Source: Novosphingobium sp.
Lineage (GTDB): Bacteria; Pseudomonadota; Alphaproteobacteria; Sphingomonadales; Sphingomonadaceae
Length of the DNA: 64,000 bases
Assembly (NCBI GenBank): GCA_024236235.1
Contig: JACKKV010000007.1
Coordinates: 60,445-124,444, forward strand
Direction: 5' to 3'
Positions within the stretch are counted from its first letter, which is position 1. The number at the start of each line of letters is the position of its first letter. Shown in pieces: positions 15,788 through 23,067 of the stretch. Position numbers and translations under genes: made by a program. The notes below the pieces were generated by a model. That model worked only from the letters and a program-made list of their open reading frames with translations, was not told the origin of the DNA and did not search any database.

Positions 15788-16608
15788 CGGCACCCGTCAT
15801 GGCTTACGATACGATCATCCTTGAACGCCCGGCTGACGGGGTTGCACTGATAACGCTGAACCGGCCCGATCGCGGCAACGGGGTGGTGCCGGAACTGGCC
15901 GCCGACCTCATTCATGCGCTGAACGCACTGGAGGCGGATTTTTCCGCGCGCGTCCTCATCATCACCGGTGCAGGCAAGCAGTTCTGCGCGGGCGCCGACC
16001 TGGTGGAATTCAAACGCTATCTGGACGAGGAACATGCCGCCGCGCAGGAACCATACAATGCGCGCGTGCTGTGGCCGGTCACCCAGAAGCTGGTGTCATG
16101 CCGCCTGCCGGTGATCGCCGCGATCAATGGCGGGGCAACGGCGGGCGGGCTCGATTTCGCGCTGGCCTGCGATATCCGGCTTGCTTCGACTGCGGCCAGG
16201 CTGGGCGAAACCTACATCAAGCTGGGGCTCAACCCCGGCAATGGCGGCACCTATTTCCTGCCGCGCCTGATCGGCAGCGGGCTGGCCGCGGAACTGGCAT
16301 TGACGGGTGATCTGGTGGATGCGGAACGCGCGCTGGCGATCGGGCTGGTCAACCGGGTGGTCGAACCCGATGCGCTTCTGCCCGAAGCGGTCGCGCTGGC
16401 GCAGCGTATCGCCCAATGGCCGCGCCTGGCGATCGAGGCGACCAAGCAGCAGTTGCGCCAGAGCTGGCACATGGACCTGGCCGGGTCGATGAACGCCAGC
16501 TTCTGGGGCGTCGCCACGCTGACATATAGTGACGATCTGCGCGAAGGCGTGAATGCGGCGCTGGAAAAACGTGCCCCCAGTTACAACCGCAAGGATCGCA
16601 GGCAATGA
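15784..16608 (+). CDS. Crotonase-family protein with altered catalytic residues
   Basis: 274 residues from a GTG overlapping the thiolase stop (ATG at 15799 is an alternative). Crotonase fold is clear: ITGAGKQFCAGADLVEF, AAINGGATAGGLDFALACD, LGLNPGNGGTYFLPR. At the two positions that are Glu in enoyl-CoA hydratase it has Asp124 (AGGLDF) and Tyr144 (GETYIKLG). It is therefore probably not a plain hydratase and may be an isomerase, hydrolase or C-C lyase. Sits between the thiolase and the amidohydrolase with 4-base overlaps on both sides. Confidence 0.8.
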   Translation: MTAPVMAYDTIILERPADGVALITLNRPDRGNGVVPELAADLIHALNALEADFSARVLIITGAGKQFCAGADLVEFKRYLDEEHAAAQEPYNARVLWPVTQKLVSCRLPVIAAINGGATAGGLDFALACDIRLASTAARLGETYIKLGLNPGNGGTYFLPRLIGSGLAAELALTGDLVDAERALAIGLVNRVVEPDALLPEAVALAQRIAQWPRLAIEATKQQLRQSWHMDLAGSMNASFWGVATLTYSDDLREGVNAALEKRAPSYNRKDRRQ

Positions 16609-17666
16609 TCGACGGCATGGTGATTGTCGATGCGGTGGTCCACCCGTGGGACATGTCGCCCGCAAACCAGAATCCGGCGGCGCAAGCGCAGATCGACGCA
16701 GTCTATGCTTCGCACAAGCTGTCATTCGACGATGCGCATGCGCATTACCGGCTGCAACCGGACGAATTCTTTCTCGACCAGTCGTTCGACACCATCGGTC
16801 GCGCTGAATTCGTGGAAAGCCCGGTCGATTTCGCGGTGCTGCACGCGCTGCCTGACCTTGGCTTCGGGCTCAACCATATCACCCGGCCCGACAAATGCGC
16901 CGCCTTCCGCGACGCCTGGCCTGATCGGGTGAAATTCTACGGGACGGTGGGCACGCCCGTCCTCGCCAGTGCGATTGAAGAGATCAGGCGCCAGATCGAC
17001 GAATACGGCATTGACGGGGTCAAGCTCTATCCGGCCTTCTTCTATGACGGGATCGGGCAGGGCTGGCGCATGGACGGGGAAGACTGGGCCACGCCCTTCT
17101 TCGAATATTGCCAGTCAGCGGGGATCAGGCGGATCGCGGTGCACAAGGCGCTGTGGCTGGAACCTGCGCCCAAGGAAGCCTTCGACATTGACGATCTGGC
17201 ATCGCCGCTGGACCGTTTCCCCGATATCCAGTTCGAAATGGTGCATGGCGGCACGGCCTTCCTCGATCAGTCGATCGAACTGATGCAGCGCCACCCCAAT
17301 CTGCACATGACGATGGAAACCTCCTTCTCCTATATCCTCAGCCGCCCGCGCGTGTTCGCCAAGGTGCTGGGCCGGATGATCGCGGGGGTCGGGTCGGAAC
17401 GGCTGCTGTTCGCCAGCGGCAACAATCTTGCCCATCCAGCCCCGCTGATCGAGGCGTTCCGCGACTACCAGTTTCCCGAAGAATATCAGGAAGAATTCGC
17501 CATCCCGCCGCTGACCGCGCAGGACCGCGCCAATATACTGGGGCTGAACGGGCTGAAGCTTTATGGTTTCGATGCCGCGGCGCAGCTGCCCCGCATTGCG
17601 CAGGATGGCTTTGCCCGCGAACGCGCAGCGGGCATCCCCCAACCGTGGAGCAATCTGCGGGGATGA
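16605..17666 (+). CDS. Amidohydrolase-2 (ACMSD-like) family protein with incomplete metal site
   Basis: 353 residues, TIM barrel of the PF04909 type that includes ACMSD and gamma-resorcylate decarboxylase. Metal-site blocks are only partly kept: the HxH is HPW (His13), His180 (IAVHKALW) and His214 (EMVHGG) remain, and the SDxP motif is SGNN at 271-274, losing the metal Asp. It may be a decarboxylase/hydrolase with changed metal use, or a non-metal enzyme. Starts by ATGA overlap with the crotonase gene and ends by ATGA overlap with the MIP18 gene. Function open; the genetic coupling argues it belongs to the same pathway. Confidence 0.75.
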   Translation: MIDGMVIVDAVVHPWDMSPANQNPAAQAQIDAVYASHKLSFDDAHAHYRLQPDEFFLDQSFDTIGRAEFVESPVDFAVLHALPDLGFGLNHITRPDKCAAFRDAWPDRVKFYGTVGTPVLASAIEEIRRQIDEYGIDGVKLYPAFFYDGIGQGWRMDGEDWATPFFEYCQSAGIRRIAVHKALWLEPAPKEAFDIDDLASPLDRFPDIQFEMVHGGTAFLDQSIELMQRHPNLHMTMETSFSYILSRPRVFAKVLGRMIAGVGSERLLFASGNNLAHPAPLIEAFRDYQFPEEYQEEFAIPPLTAQDRANILGLNGLKLYGFDAAAQLPRIAQDGFARERAAGIPQPWSNLRG

Positions 17667-17971
17667 ACGGGGCAGGCGGCCTTGTCGCAGAGATCGAGGC
17701 GCGGCTGGATGCGATCCTCGATCCCTGCAGCGTGGCGATGCGCGATCCGATGGGGCTGGTTGAGATGGGCCTGGTCGAAGACATCGCCATCGCCACTGAT
17801 GGCGCGGTCACCGTCACCCTGTGCCTGACGGATACGTCCTGTGTCCACTTCGCGGGCATCGCTGCCTACATCAGGGATGCGCTGCTGCCGCTCGCCGGTG
17901 TCAGCAGCGTCGACATAGCGCATACGCTGGACACGATCTGGACGGATGAGCGCATCCGGCGGCGCGCGTGA
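17663..17971 (+). CDS. MIP18/DUF59-family (PaaD/SufT-like) protein
   Basis: 102 residues. EIEARLDAILDPCSVAMRDP and TVTLCLTDTSCVHF match the MIP18 family, with the conserved Asp-Pro and the reactive Cys in the T-x-x-C position. Relatives help insert Fe-S clusters (SufT, CIA2) or assist multicomponent oxygenases (PaaD). Within the island the natural client is the Rieske oxygenase at 4.9-6.0 kb, or the adjacent amidohydrolase; this is inference. ATG at 17663 overlaps the preceding stop. Confidence 0.78.
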   Translation: MNGAGGLVAEIEARLDAILDPCSVAMRDPMGLVEMGLVEDIAIATDGAVTVTLCLTDTSCVHFAGIAAYIRDALLPLAGVSSVDIAHTLDTIWTDERIRRRA

Positions 17972-19104
17972 TGCAGCTGGCGACGACTTATCCCGCGCTT
18001 CGGGTGCTGGACCTCGCCACCAATTTCGCCGGCCCCTATGCGGCGATGATCCTGGGCGACATGGGCGCGGATGTAATCAAGGTGGAACGCCCGCCGGGGG
18101 GTGATGACACGCGCAGCCTGCCCCCGCAGGTGGATGGCACCGCCACCGTGTTCAGCGCGGTCAACCGCAACAAGCGCAGCATCATGATCGATTACCGTGA
18201 CGAGGCGGACCGGGCGATCCTGTTCAGGCTGGTGGAGACGGCAGACGTATTGATCGAGAGCTTCCCGCCCGGTTTCGCAGAGAAGCGCGGGCTGACCTAT
18301 GCCGCCTTTGCCGCCCGCAATCCGGCGCTGATCGGCGTATCAGTCAGCGCCTTTGGCGACGGGCCGACCGGGCGCACCATGCCCGGTTATGACGCGCTGG
18401 TGCAGGCGGTGAGCGGCTTGATGAGCTTCACCGGCAACAAGGGCGATGCGACGGTGCGGATCGCTCCATCCGTGCTCGACCTCACGACCGGCATGTGGGC
18501 GGCGATGGGGGCGATGGCCGCGCTGGAGCGGCGGCGCAGCACCGGGCGGGGGGAACATCTCCATCCCGCGCTGATCGACACGGCCTTCAACGCCATGAAT
18601 CACCAGCTTCTGGCCTATCGGGCGACCGGGCGCGAACCCGAAAAGCTGGGGGCAGGGGCGCCCAGCGCGGCCCCTTACGGCGTCTATCGCGCGACTGATG
18701 GCGAGCTGCTGATCGCCACTGCCAGCGACGCGCAATTTCCGCGTCTGTGCGCGGTGCTGGGGCTGGATGAACTGGGCCGCGACCCCTCGCTGGCCGGGAT
18801 GGAACAGCGCATCGCCCGGCGCGAGGAACTGGACCGGGTGATTGCCGAGAGAATTGCCCGACGCAGCGTGGCCGAATGGATTGGCGAACTGGACGAGGCG
18901 CGGATTTCCTGCGGACGGGTCAACAGCGTGAGCGAGGCCTGCCGCCTGCCAGTGGTGGAAGAGCGGGCATTCTTCGCGCGCCTGCCGGGCGCACCAGTGG
19001 AACAGATCAGGCTGCCGCTTGACGAAAGCGGCACGGCCATGCGCCGCCCCCCGCCGGGTCTGGATCAACATCGCGCGGAAATTCTCGAAGAACTGGGGCT
19101 GTAA
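17971..19104 (+). CDS. CaiB/BaiF-type CoA transferase
   Basis: 377 residues, class III CoA-transferase family: LRVLDLATNFAGPYAAMILGDMGADVIKVE, NRNKRSIMIDYRD, ADVLIESFPPGFAEKRGL, PGYDALVQAVSGLMSFTG. An Asp lies in the expected active-site region (PSVLDLTTGMWAAM). Moves CoA between carboxylic acids through acyl anhydride/thioester intermediates. The TGATG junction with the MIP18 gene suggests ATG at 17971; GTG at 17968 is equally in frame. Last gene of the operon. Donor and acceptor acids unknown; racemase activity is less likely because the racemase-type GHDINY block is absent. Confidence 0.86.
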   Translation: MQLATTYPALRVLDLATNFAGPYAAMILGDMGADVIKVERPPGGDDTRSLPPQVDGTATVFSAVNRNKRSIMIDYRDEADRAILFRLVETADVLIESFPPGFAEKRGLTYAAFAARNPALIGVSVSAFGDGPTGRTMPGYDALVQAVSGLMSFTGNKGDATVRIAPSVLDLTTGMWAAMGAMAALERRRSTGRGEHLHPALIDTAFNAMNHQLLAYRATGREPEKLGAGAPSAAPYGVYRATDGELLIATASDAQFPRLCAVLGLDELGRDPSLAGMEQRIARREELDRVIAERIARRSVAEWIGELDEARISCGRVNSVSEACRLPVVEERAFFARLPGAPVEQIRLPLDESGTAMRRPPPGLDQHRAEILEELGL

Positions 19105-19112
19105 CGCCCCGG

Positions 19113-19127
19113 ACAGGTCGTGCCTGT
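19113..19127 (+). terminator. Weak hairpin after the island 1 operon
   Basis: ACAGG-TCGTG-CCTGT, 8 bases after the CoA-transferase stop. Only 5 base pairs and no T-run, so this is a weak candidate. Confidence 0.25.
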
Positions 19128-19295
19128 GATCAGGTACAGAAGTCGTGCGCTCTGGTGACAGCAGCCAATTTGAATTGACAGCGCCCTGAACTGGGGGTGA
19201 AACAGGCAGGGCTGAGCAAATACACTGTTTTGCGGCCGGACACAGGGGCGCGATCCGCAGCGAATATTGGGCAGGATCGCCACAAGTTCCAGAGG

Positions 19296-20969
19296 ATGCG
19301 CGTGGCAATAGCCGAAATCATCTTGACCTTCCTGGCCGGTTTCGGGCTGCTGCAGGTTGGCATCAGGATGATCGGGCGCAATCTTAGCGCCATGACCGGC
19401 AACCGGCTGCGCACCGGCATCAGCCGTGCCAGCCGGACCGCCCCGCTGGGCGCGCTGTTCGGCACGCTGGCCGGTTTCATCACGCAGAGCACGCGCACCA
19501 TCTGCTTTGTTTCGGCCAGTTTCGTCCAGGCCGGGATGCTGGAGGTCCGCAACGCCCTGCCCATCGTGATCTGGGCGAATCTGGGCAGCGTGATCGTGAT
19601 CTTCGCGGCGGTGTTTCCGTTTCACCTGGCGGTGCTGTTCCTGCTGGCCACCGCGGCGATCCCGGTCGCCTTCGAACGACCCAAGGCGATCCTCAAGGGG
19701 GCTTCAGCCGCATTCGGGCTGGCGCTGATCCTGTTCGGCCTGCGCATGATGTCGACCTCGGCGCGCAAGCTGGCCGAAACCGATCTGCTGGCCGGGCCAC
19801 TTTTGCTCCTTCAGAACTCGCTTACCTTGTGCTTCTGCTTCGGACTGGCGCTGACCTGCCTGACCCAGTCGCAGCTGGCCGCGATGCTGATCATCCTTGC
19901 GTCTGCGCAAAGCGGCATCTTCGGCGTCGAACAGGCGCTGCTGCTGATGATCGGGGCGCAGGCTGGCCATTCGCTGCTGACCTATGCCACCGGGATGCAG
20001 TTTCGCGGGCAATCGCGCCAGGTCGTGCTGGGCGAGGTGATGTTCAACGTTCCGGCGGTGCTCATCTTCCTGGTGCCCTTCATGCTGGATCAGGCGTTGA
20101 CCGGCGGGCAGGGGCAGCAATGGATTTACGAGCGGCTGGGCCTGCCTGCGGGGACTTATGCCGCCGTGATGGTGCTGGCGGTCAATTTTCTGGCGCCGCT
20201 TCTCCTCACCCTGCTGCTTGCCCCCTATCACGCGCTCTGCGTCCGGCTGGCCCCGCCGCGCGGGGACGAGACGCTTTCACGTCCACGCTATCTGCGCCAC
20301 GAGGTGGAGGAGAGCGCGGTGGCGACGCTCATGCTCGCCGAAAAGGAACAGCTGCGCCTGCTGCGCCGCTTGCCCGTCTATTGCGATGCGCTGCGCGATC
20401 TGCCCGCGAACCGGGACGAAGCCAGCCCGGCGGATCACTACGCGGCCTTTGCCATGGTCGCCGGCGCGATCGACCAGGCGCATGCCCGGCTGGTGGCCCA
20501 GGTGATGACCACTGCCGATACAGAATGGCTGCTCAACCAGCAGAAACGGCAGGAACTGCTGGGCGGCATTCACGAGGCCTGCCACGATCTCTACACCGTT
20601 GCCAGCAACATCGGATCGGCGATCAGGCCGTTGCGCGCGACGATTGTCGAAACGCTGGACACGCTGCTCCTGACCACCATTGAAGGCATGGCCAATCGGG
20701 ATGTTCACGAACTCTCGCTGGTCGAACGCATGACCAGCAGCCAGGGCACGACGATGGAACGCATCCGCAAGAAATATCTGTCGATGTCGCATGAACTGTC
20801 GGACGAAGACCGCGCCCGGATACTCAAGATCACCAGCATTTTCGAACGCGCGGCCTGGTCGATCCGCACCTTTGCCCTGGCGCTGAGTGCATCGTCGGAA
20901 ATGGCGTCAGCCCCCGATCTGGCCGAGGCGGACAATGCCGGCCAGCCGGTGCCCGCCATCGGCGCCTGA
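19296..20969 (+). CDS. Na/Pi cotransporter family membrane protein with PhoU-like tail
   Basis: About 557 residues. The N-terminal half is a row of hydrophobic helices (IILTFLAGFGLLQVGIRMIG, IVIWANLGSVIVIFAAVF, LAVLFLLATAAIPV and others); the C-terminal half is soluble and helical (EESAVATLMLAEKEQLRLLR, LLNQQKRQELLGGIHEACHD), resembling PhoU domains. This is the NptA/YjbB layout of phosphate carriers. The family's repeated QSSS signature is altered to TQSTRTI and TQSQLAA, so transport activity or substrate may differ. Start uncertain: ATG 19296 lies right against AGAGG, and GTG 19302 is better spaced. The open frame from 19197 adds a non-membrane stretch and is less likely. Confidence 0.78.
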   Translation: MRVAIAEIILTFLAGFGLLQVGIRMIGRNLSAMTGNRLRTGISRASRTAPLGALFGTLAGFITQSTRTICFVSASFVQAGMLEVRNALPIVIWANLGSVIVIFAAVFPFHLAVLFLLATAAIPVAFERPKAILKGASAAFGLALILFGLRMMSTSARKLAETDLLAGPLLLLQNSLTLCFCFGLALTCLTQSQLAAMLIILASAQSGIFGVEQALLLMIGAQAGHSLLTYATGMQFRGQSRQVVLGEVMFNVPAVLIFLVPFMLDQALTGGQGQQWIYERLGLPAGTYAAVMVLAVNFLAPLLLTLLLAPYHALCVRLAPPRGDETLSRPRYLRHEVEESAVATLMLAEKEQLRLLRRLPVYCDALRDLPANRDEASPADHYAAFAMVAGAIDQAHARLVAQVMTTADTEWLLNQQKRQELLGGIHEACHDLYTVASNIGSAIRPLRATIVETLDTLLLTTIEGMANRDVHELSLVERMTSSQGTTMERIRKKYLSMSHELSDEDRARILKITSIFERAAWSIRTFALALSASSEMASAPDLAEADNAGQPVPAIGA

Positions 20970-21123
20970 CCTCCTCAGGCCGGGCCGGATGGCTCCGGCG
21001 GATTGTCCGCAGGCGGGACAGGCGCATGTTATCGCACTTGCGAAACAATGGGTTTCGGATATGGTTTGCGCTTCTGGTGATCGTGTATCTTCCGCTTGCC
21101 GGGGTGGATCAGGAGCCGCCGAT

Positions 21124-22239
21124 TTGGCCGAACATGAACAAACGCAGATCGTCATCCGCGCCCGAGAAGTGGATCTCGTGGCGGGCGACCGCCTGCACTG
21201 TCTCGAACTGGCGGTTGGCGATCAGGTTGAAAAACGCTGTGTGGTGGGGCCGCTTGGCATCAAGATCGGTCGCACCGCCCCGGCCGACCTGATCCTGGCC
21301 GATTCGGAAATCTCACGCTCGCACTGCATGGTCGCGCTGGTGAATGACGAACTCTATGTGTCAGACCTCAAATCAACCAATGGGACTTTCATTGATGGCG
21401 AACGGGTGACCGAAGTCACCGCGCTGCCGGTCGGATCAGTGTTGCAGGTCGGCAATCGCACGCTCAAGCATGAATGGCGCACCCGCGCCGAAATCGCTCA
21501 TTCGGACGATTTTGACCGCGAATTGCAGCGCGCGGCTTCCTATGTGAAGGCGCTGTTGCCGGCTCCGATCACCGCTGGTCCGATCCGCACGGAATGGCAT
21601 TATCTGCCGTCCGCCCAGCTGGGCGGCGATGCCTTCGGTTACGGGCGGCTCTCCGAAGATTTGTTCGTCTGCTATCTGGTGGATGTGGCCGGACACGGGG
21701 CGGGCGCGGCGATGCATGCGGTGGCGGTGATGAACCAGCTGCGCCAGCGTTCGCTGCCCAATACGGATATGGCGCGGCCTGAACTGGTGTTGAGCACGCT
21801 CAATGAACTGTTCCAGATGGACGATCACGCGGGGCTCTATTTCACCATCTGGTACGGCGTTTTTGACCGGCGGACGCGGCAGCTCGATTACGCCAGTGGC
21901 GGGCATCATGCCGCCTATCTGCTGAGCGCGGACCGGAGCGGGGCGGTGCCGCTCTACACCCGCAATGTCATCATCGGGGCGATGCCGGCGATGGCATTTC
22001 GCCAGGCGTCGGTCACCGTTCCGCCGGGCGCCACCCTTTCGCTGTTCAGCGATGGCGTGTACGAGATTATCGACCGCAAGGGCGTGCAATGGTCGATCGA
22101 CGATTTCGTCGCGCTGCTGCAGGCGCCTGACGCGGCAGAGCCGGGCGAAACAAAGCGGATTTATGACCGGGTCAGCGCCGTTGCCGACCCGGACACGCTG
22201 GATGACGATTTCTCGCTGGTCATGCTGACCTTTGATTGA
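21124..22239 (+). CDS. FHA domain - SpoIIE-type PP2C serine phosphatase
   Basis: 371 residues. N-terminal FHA domain (IKIGRTAPADLILADSEIS, then RSHCMVALVNDELYVSDLKS and TNGTFIDG) binds phosphothreonine; C-terminal SpoIIE/RsbU domain with LGGDAFGYG, LVDVAGHGAGAAMHA, ASGGHHAAYLL, LFSDGVYE and a terminal DDDFSLVML. Such proteins dephosphorylate an STAS antagonist to release a partner. TTG at 21124 with AGGAG at 21111-21115 is the best start; the frame stays open back into the preceding gene. The next two genes encode the STAS protein and the RsbW-like kinase expected for a partner switch. The FHA domain may read phosphorylation by the Ser/Thr kinase at 23.1-25.4 kb. Confidence 0.87.
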   Translation: MAEHEQTQIVIRAREVDLVAGDRLHCLELAVGDQVEKRCVVGPLGIKIGRTAPADLILADSEISRSHCMVALVNDELYVSDLKSTNGTFIDGERVTEVTALPVGSVLQVGNRTLKHEWRTRAEIAHSDDFDRELQRAASYVKALLPAPITAGPIRTEWHYLPSAQLGGDAFGYGRLSEDLFVCYLVDVAGHGAGAAMHAVAVMNQLRQRSLPNTDMARPELVLSTLNELFQMDDHAGLYFTIWYGVFDRRTRQLDYASGGHHAAYLLSADRSGAVPLYTRNVIIGAMPAMAFRQASVTVPPGATLSLFSDGVYEIIDRKGVQWSIDDFVALLQAPDAAEPGETKRIYDRVSAVADPDTLDDDFSLVMLTFD

Positions 22240-22256
22240 ACGGGGCGATTGGGACA

Positions 22257-22595
22257 ATGAACATTGTGATTACCGATTTGAGCGGCGTTACCAAGGCGCA
22301 GCTCAGCGGGCGACTGGATACGGCCAATGTCAACGGCGTGGAAAGCGAGTTCACCAGCGGAGTGCTGCCGCTGGCGCAGAACACGATCGTCGATCTCTCC
22401 GACGTTTCCTTCATCGCCTCGCTCGGCATCCGCATGCTGCTTGGCGCGGCGCGCGGGCTCAGCGTCAAGGGCGCCCGGCTGGTCATGTTCGGGGCTACGC
22501 CGCCGGTGATGGAAATCATCGAAACGACCGCGCTGTCCGATATCATTCCCGTCTTCGGCTCGGAGGAAGACGCCGTTGCCGCAGTGAGCGCGTAA
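22257..22595 (+). CDS. STAS-domain anti-sigma factor antagonist
   Basis: 112 residues, single STAS domain: NIVITDLSGVTKAQLSGRLD, NTIVDLSDVSFIASLGIRML, GARLVMFGATPPVMEIIE. The serine in FIASLGIRML is at the position phosphorylated in SpoIIAA/RsbV. ATG at 22257 chosen over the upstream in-frame codon at 22236, which overlaps the phosphatase gene. Predicted to be phosphorylated by the RsbW-like protein encoded next and dephosphorylated by the SpoIIE protein encoded before it. Confidence 0.87.
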   Translation: MNIVITDLSGVTKAQLSGRLDTANVNGVESEFTSGVLPLAQNTIVDLSDVSFIASLGIRMLLGAARGLSVKGARLVMFGATPPVMEIIETTALSDIIPVFGSEEDAVAAVSA

Positions 22596-22599
22596 GCGG

Positions 22600-23028
22600 G
22601 TGGCGAATGCCGGGGCCAGCAAGGGGCCGGACAGGTTCTTCATTAAGCTGGGTAATGATATTTCGGCGGTGGAGGAGGTGCGCCAGGCGCTGCTCGCCTA
22701 TCTGGAGAATTTCCGGCTCGAACCCATGGTCGTCAACCGGGTCGAGGTGATCCTGGAAGAGCTGGTCAGCAATGTCGCGCGCCACGCCGATGCGGCATCC
22801 TATGTCTCGGTCGGCGCGGAATATGCCGACGGCGCCATCGCCATCCTGATCGAGGATGATGGCGCAGCCTTCAATCCGCTCGAAAAACGCGCGCCCGCTG
22901 CCTTCACTGATGTGGAAAGCGCCACGCTGGGCGGGCAGGGGATTCCGCTGATCAAACGCCTGTCCCGTTCGGTCCGCTACGACCGGGTGGAGGATGCAAA
23001 CCGGATCAGCGTGGTGATTGCCGCCTGA
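22600..23028 (+). CDS. RsbW-like ATP-binding anti-sigma/serine kinase
   Basis: 142 residues, GHKL ATPase of the HATPase_c_2 type: N box VILEELVSNVARHA, G1 IEDDGAAFNP, G2 LGGQGIPLIKRL. GTG start 4 bases after the STAS stop. Expected to bind either the STAS protein or another target, such as a sigma factor, depending on STAS phosphorylation. No sigma factor gene is adjacent, so the output is unknown. Confidence 0.86.
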   Translation: MANAGASKGPDRFFIKLGNDISAVEEVRQALLAYLENFRLEPMVVNRVEVILEELVSNVARHADAASYVSVGAEYADGAIAILIEDDGAAFNPLEKRAPAAFTDVESATLGGQGIPLIKRLSRSVRYDRVEDANRISVVIAA

Positions 23029-23067
23029 TCGCCGCCGCCTGATCGCACGGGCCATGCCGCGCGCGCA

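Noticed and set aside
20887..21123. Longer N-terminus of the FHA-SpoIIE protein
   Set aside because: The upstream part overlaps the carrier gene, has no domain likeness, and the TTG at 21124 has a well-placed AGGAG.
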